This document shows positions 58,101-64,000 of a DNA stretch of 64,000 bases, piece by piece. Every line of letters begins with the position of its first letter. The stretch's first letter is position 1. Both the position numbers and the translations under genes were made by a program. The notes beneath the pieces were generated by a model. That model was not told where the DNA came from and searched no databases. It saw nothing but the letters and a program-made list of their open reading frames with translations. Source of the DNA: Isoperla grammatica (taxonomy: Eukaryota > Arthropoda > Insecta > Plecoptera > Perlodidae). The DNA is taken from NCBI GenBank assembly GCA_945910005.1, contig OX246745.1, positions 36,419,670-36,483,669 on the forward strand, read 5' to 3'.

Positions 58101-61100
58101 ATAAAGGCGCTCACTGTGCTAAGAATGTGAATAGACTCCTCGCGTTCTATCACGCATGTGTATAAAGGCGCTCACTGTGCTAACAATGTGAATAGACTCC
58201 TCGCGTTCTATCACGCATGTGTATAAAGGCGCTCACTGTGCTAACAATGTGAATAGACTCCTCGCGTTCTATCACGCATGTGTATAAAGGCGTCCACTGT
58301 GCTAACAATGTGAATAGACTCCTCGCGTTCTATCACGCATGTGTATAAAGGCGCTCACTGTGCTAACAATGTGAATAGACTCCTCGCGTTCTATCACGCA
58401 TGTGTATAAAGGCGCACACTGTGCTAACAATGTGAATAGACTCCTCGCGTTCTATCACGCATGTGTATAAAGGCGCTCACTGTGCTAACAATGTGAATAG
58501 ACTCCTCGCGTTCTATCACGCATGTGTATAAAGGCGCACACTGTGCTAACAATGTGAATAGACTCCTCGCGTTCTATCACGCATGTGTATAAAGGCGCTC
58601 ACTGTGCTAACAATGTGAATAGACTCCTCGCGTTCTATCACGCATGTGTATAAAGGCGTCCACTGTGCTAACAATGTGAATAGACTCCTCGCGTTCTATC
58701 ACGCATGTGTATAAAGGCGTCCACTGTGCTAACAATGTGAATAGACTCCTCGCGTTCTATCACGCATGTGTATAAAGGCGCACACTGTGCTAACAATGTG
58801 AATAGACTACTCGCGTTCTATCACGCATGTGTATAAAGGCGCACACTGTGCTAACAATGTGAATAGACTCCTCGCGTTCTATCACGCATGTGTATAAAGG
58901 CGCTCACTGTGCTAACAATGTGAATAGACTCCTCGCGTTCTATCACGCATGTGTATAAAGGCGTCCACTGTGCTAACAATGTGAATAGACTCCTCGCGTT
59001 CTATCACGCATGTGTATAAAGGCGTCCACTGTGCTAACAATGTGAATAGACTCCTCGCGTTCTATCACGCATGTGTATAAAGGCGCTCACTGTGCTAACA
59101 ATGTGAATAGACTCCTCGCGTTCTATCACGCATGTGTATAAAGGCGCTCACTGTGCTAACAATGTGAATGGACTCCTCGCGTTCTATCACGCATGTGTAT
59201 AAAGGCGCTCACTGTGCTAACAATGTGAATAGACTCCTCGCGTTCTATCACGCATGTGTATAAAGGCGTCCACTGTGCTAACAATGTGAATAGACTCCTC
59301 GCGTTCTATCACGCATGTGTATAAAGGCGTCCACTGTGCTGACAATGTGAATATACTCCTCGCGTTCTATCACGCATGTGTATAAAGGCGTCCACTGTGC
59401 TAACAATGTGAATAGACTCCTCGCGTTCTATCACGCATGTGTATAAAGGCGCTCACTGTGCTAACAATGTGAATAGACTCCTCGCGTTCTATCACGCATG
59501 TGTATAAAGGCGCTCACTGTGCTAACAATGTGAATAGACTCCTCGCGTTCTATCACGCATGTGTATAAAGGCGCTCACTGTGCTAACAATGTGAATAGAC
59601 TCCTCGCGTTCTATCACGCATGTGTATAAAGGCGCTCACTGTGTTAACAATGTGAATAGACTCCTCGCGTTCTATCACGCATGTGTATAAAGGCGCTCAC
59701 TGTGCTAACAATGTGAATAGACTCCTCGCGTTCTATCACGCATGTGTATAAAGGCGCTCACTGTGCTAACAATGTGAATAGACTCCTCGCGTTCTATCAC
59801 GCATGTGTATAAAGGCGTCCACTGTGCTAACAATGTGAATAGACTCCTCGCGTTCTATCACGCATGTGTATAAAGGCGCTCACTGTGCTAACAATGTGAA
59901 TAGACTCCTCGCGTTCTATCACGCATGTGTATAAAGGCGCTCACTGTGCTAACAATGTGAATAGACTCCTCGCGTTCTATCACGCATGTGAATAAAGGCG
60001 CTCACTGTGCTAACAATGTGAATAGACTCCTCGCGTTCTATCACGCATGTGTATAAAGGCGTCCACTGTGCTAACAATGTGAATAGACTCCTCGCGTTCT
60101 ATCACGCATGTGTATAAAGGCGCTCACTGTGCTAACAATGTGAATAGACTCCTCGCGTTCTATCACGCATGTGTATAAAGGCGCTCACTGTGCTAACAAT
60201 GTGAATAGACTCCTCGCGTTCTATCACGCATGTGTATAAAGGCGTCCACTGTGCTAACAATGTGAATAGACTCCTCGCGTTCTATCACGCATGTGTATAA
60301 AGGCGTCCACTGTGCTAACAATGTGAATAGACTCCTCGCGTTCTATCACGCATGTGTATAAAGGCGTCCACTGTGCTAACAATGTGAATAGACTCCTCGC
60401 GTTCTATCACGCATGTGTATAAAGGCCCCACTGTGCTAACAATGTGAATAGACTCCTCGCGTTCTATCACGCATGTGTATAAAGGCGCTCACTGTGCTAA
60501 CAATGTGAATAGACTCCTCGCGTTCTATCACGCATGTGTATAAAGGCGCTCACTGTGCTTACAATGTGAATAGACTCCTCGCGTTCTATCACGCATGTGT
60601 ATAAAGGCGCTCACTGTGCTAACAATGTGAATAGACTCCTCGCGTTCTATCACGCATGTGTATAAAGGCCCCACTGTGCTAACAATGTGAATAGACTCCT
60701 CGCGTTCTATCACGCATGTGTATAAAGGCCCCACTGTGCTAACAATGTGAATAGACTCCTCGCGTTCTATCACGCATGTGTATAAAGGCGTCCACTGTGC
60801 TAACAATGTGAATAGACTCCTCGCGTTCTATCACGCATGTGTATAAAGGCGTCCACTGTGCTAACAATGTGAATAGACTCCTCGCGTTCTATCACGCATG
60901 TGTATAAAGGCGCTCACTGTGCTAACAATGTGAATAGACTCCTCGCGTTCTATCACGCATGTGTATAAAGGCGCTCACTGTGCTAACAATGTGAATAGAC
61001 TCCTCGCGTTCTATCACGCATGTGTATAAAGGCGTCCACTGTGCTAACAATGTGAATAGACTCCTCGCGTTCTATCACGCATGTGTATAAAGGCGCTCAC

Positions 61101-64000
61101 TGTGCTAACAATGTGAATAGACTCCTCGCGTTCTATCACGCATGTGTATAAAGGCGCTCACTGTGCTAACAATGTGAATAGACTCCTCGCGTTCTATCAC
61201 GCATGTGTATAAAGGCGTCCACTGTGCTAACAATGTGAATAGACTCCTCGCGTTCTATCACGCATGTGTATAAAGGCGCTCACTGTGCTAACAATGTGAA
61301 TAGACTCCTCGCGTTCTATCACGCATGTGTATAAAGGCGCTCACTGTGCTAACAATGTGAATAGACTCCTCGCGTTCTATCACGCATGTGTATAAAGGCG
61401 CTCACTGTGCTAACAATGTGAATAGACTCCTCGCGTTCTATCACGCATGTGTATAAAGGCGCTCACTGTGCTAACAATGTGAATAGACTCCTCGCGTTCT
61501 ATCACGCATGTGTATAAAGGCGTATACTGTGCTAACAATGTGAATAGACTCCTCGCGTTCTATCACGCATGTGTATAAAGGCGTCCACTGTGCTAACAAT
61601 GTGAATAGACTCCTCGCGTTCTATCACGCATGTGTATAAAGGCGCTCACTGTGCTAACAATGTGAATAGACTCCTCGCGTTCTATCACGCATGTGTATAA
61701 AGGCGTCCACTGTGCTAACAATGTGAATAGACTCCTCGCGTTCTATCACGCATGTGTATAAAGGCGCTCACTGTGCTAACAATGTGAATAGACTCCTCGC
61801 GTTCTATCACGCATGTGTATAAAGGCGCTCACTGTGCTAACAATGTGAATAGACTCCTCGCGTTCTATCACGCATGTGTATAAAGGCGCTCACTGTGCTA
61901 ACAATGTGAATCGACTCCTCGCGTTCTATCACGCATGTGTATAAAGGCGTCCACTGTGCTAACAATGTGAATAGACTCCTCGCGTTCTATCACGCATGTG
62001 TATAAAGGCGCTCACTGTGCTAACAATGTGAATAGACTCCTCGCGTTCTATCACGCATGTGTATAAAGGCGCTCACTAAGCTAACAATGTGAATAGACTC
62101 CTCGCGTTCTATCACGCATGTGTATAAAGGCGCTCACTGTGCTAACAATGTGAATAGACTCCTCGCGTTCTATCACGCATGTGTATAAAGGCGCTCACTG
62201 TGCTAACAATGTGAATAGACTCCTCGCGTTCTATCACGCATGTGTATAAAGGCGTCCACTGTGCTAACAATGTGAATAGACTCCTCGCGTTCTATCACGC
62301 ATGTGTATAAAGGCGCTCACTGTGCTAACAATGTGAATAGACTCCTCGCGTTCTATCACGCATGTGTATAAAGGCGCTCACTGTGCTAACAATGTGAATA
62401 GACTCCTCGCGTTCTATCACGCATGTGTATAAAGGCGTCCACTGTGCTAACAATGTGAATAGACTCCTCGCGTTCTATCAAGCATGTGTATAAAGGCGTC
62501 CACTGTGCTAACAATGTGAATAGACTCCTCGCGTTCTATCACGCATGTGTATAAAGGCGCTCACTGTGCTAACAATGTGAATAGACTCCTCGCGTTCTAT
62601 CACGCATGTGTATAAAGGCGCTCACTGTGCTAACAATGTGAATAGACTCCTCGCGTTCTATCACGCATGTGTATAAAGGCGCTCATTGTGCTAACAATGT
62701 GAATAGACTCCTCGCGTTCTATCACGCATGTGTATAAAGGCGCTCACTGTGCTAACAATGTGAATAGACTCCTCACGTTCTATCACGCATGTGTATAAAG
62801 GCGCTCACTGTGCTAACAATGTGAATAGACTCCTCGCGTTCTATCACGCATGTGTATAAAGGCGCTCACTGTGCTAACAATGTGAATAGACTCCTCGCGT
62901 TCTATCACGCATGTGTATAAAGGCGCTCACTGTGCTAAGAATGTGAATAGACTCCTCGCGTTCTATCACGCATGTGTATAAAGGCGCTCACTGTGCTAAC
63001 AATGTGAATAGACTCCTCGCGTTCTATCACGCATGTGTATAAAGGCGCTCACTGTGCTAACAATGTGAATAGACTCCTCGCGTTCTATCACGCATGTGTA
63101 TAAAGGCGTCCACTGTGCTAACAATGTGAATAGACTCCTCGCGTTCTATCACGCATGGGTATAAAGGCGCTCACTGTGCTAACAATGTGAATAGACTCCT
63201 CGCGTTCTATCACGCATGTGTATAAAGGCGCTCACTGTGCTAACAATGTGAATAGACTCCTCGCGTTCTATCACGCATGTGTATAAAGGCGCTCACTGTG
63301 CTAACAATGTGAATAGACTCCTCGCGTTCTATCACGCATGTGTATAAAGGCGCTCACTGTGCTAACAATGTGAAAAGACTCCTCGCGTTCTATCACGCAT
63401 GTGTATAAAGGCGTCCACTGTGCTAACAATGTGAATAGACTCCTCGCGTTCTATCACGCATGTGTATAAAGGCGTCCACTGTGCTAACAATGTGAATAGA
63501 CTCCTCGTGTTCTATCACGCATGTGTATAAAGGCGCTCACTGTGCTAACAATGTGAATAGACTCCTCGCGTTCTATCACGCATGTGTATAAAGGCGCTCA
63601 CTGTGCTAACAATGTGAATAGACTCCTCGCGTTCTATCACGCATGTGTATAAAGGCGCTCACTGTGCTAACAATGTGAATAGACTCCTCGCGTTCTATCA
63701 CGCATGTGTATAAAGGCGCTCACTGTGCTAACAATGTGAATAGACTCCTCGCGTTCTATCACGCATGTGTATAAAGGCGCTCACTGTGCTAACAATGTGA
63801 ATAGATTCCTCGCGTTCTATCACGCATGTTTATAAAGGCCCCACTGTGCTTACAATGTGAATAGACTCCTCGCGTTCTATCACGCATGTGTATAAAGGCG
63901 CTCACTGTGCTAACAATGTGAATAGACTCCTCGCGTTCTATCACGCATGTGTATAAAGGCCCCACTGTGCTAACAATGTGAATAGACTTCTCGCGTTCTA
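40185..64000. repeat. 61-bp satellite array, ~390 copies, continuing past the window
   Basis: The unit is GTGAATAGACTCCTCGCG, then TTCTATCACGCATGTG, then TATAAAGGCG, then CTCACTGTGCTAACAAT: 61 bp in total. Sequence identity between units is very high. The main variation is in the bases after TATAAAGG: CGCTCACT (61 bp), CGTCCACT (61 bp), CCCCACT (60 bp) and CGCTGCTCACT (64 bp). Rarer markers are TATAATGG, GAATAAAGG, GAACAGACT, GAATTGACT, ACAAATTGAA, CGACCACT and CGCACACT. About 23.8 kb divided by 61 gives roughly 390 units. Short minus-strand frames of about 62-92 codons appear where 60- and 61-bp units alternate and are not genes. There are no spacers and no telomeric motif. Confidence 0.97.

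Noticed and set aside
40547..60806. Repeated 62-92 codon minus-strand open frames in the satellite
   Set aside because: They occur only where 60- and 61-bp units alternate so that the frame stays open. They carry no independent protein signal and recur identically with the repeat.
40185..64000. Hammerhead ribozyme or CENP-B box in the 61-bp satellite unit
   Set aside because: Neither strand has a CTGATGA/GAAA pair or a recognisable CENP-B box.
64000..64000. Telomere at the right end
   Set aside because: No TTAGGG-type repeats are seen; the 61-bp array simply runs off the window.

Overview
This window is eukaryotic, repeat-dominated DNA, most likely from a marine invertebrate. An echinoderm or related deuterostome is my best guess. 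The evidence is candidate spliced exons with GT/AG borders, LINE, Penelope-like and Dong/R4-type retrotransposons, tRNA-derived SINEs, MITEs, long (ATT)n microsatellites, and a stretch around 16.4-17.1 kb full of the palindrome AGGCCT. I see no bacterial-style genes, operons, rRNA genes or CRISPR arrays. The species call is an inference.

Layout: 1-1.4 kb is a degenerate satellite of about 148 bp. 3.7-4.5 kb is a very uniform 71-bp minisatellite. 5.0-11.8 kb is a direct tandem duplication of about 3.1-3.6 kb. Each copy carries the 3' end of a minus-strand Dong/R4-like retrotransposon that already held a foldback insertion; one copy later gained a 507-bp MITE. 12.4-14.7 kb is a decayed Penelope-like element with an RT, a GIY-YIG nuclease and a hammerhead-like motif. 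15-21.7 kb is mostly non-coding, with SINEs, MITEs, a foldback element, AGGCCT-rich DNA and remnants of coding exons. 22.0-26.0 kb is a nearly intact GC-rich Dong/R4-like element, one in-frame stop away from a roughly 1,219-codon ORF. 26.0-29.5 kb holds two decayed plus-strand LINEs. 29.5-35.2 kb holds two more Dong/R4-like copies separated by (ATT)n, one of them split by a hAT-type element with a perfect 8-bp target duplication. 36.5-37.6 kb is a probable host-gene exon with about ten 25-residue repeats. 38.3-40.2 kb has a SINE, a double-CRE palindrome and a 122-bp repeat split by a TTAA-type element. From about 40.19 kb to the end is one satellite array of a 61-bp unit, about 390 copies by division, each normally carrying TATAAAGG.

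The dominant processes are target-primed retrotransposition into TAA/ATT microsatellites, nested insertion, and tandem amplification. The satellite shows higher-order history: rare sequence markers recur at an exact 8,361-bp offset, and sub-blocks at 1,890 bp and about 1,096 bp. Probable host-gene content is limited to a few single exons at 3,409-3,487 (-), 16,124-16,251 (+, weak), 18,898-19,219 (+, decayed) and 36,552-37,621 (-). I could not identify their protein families.
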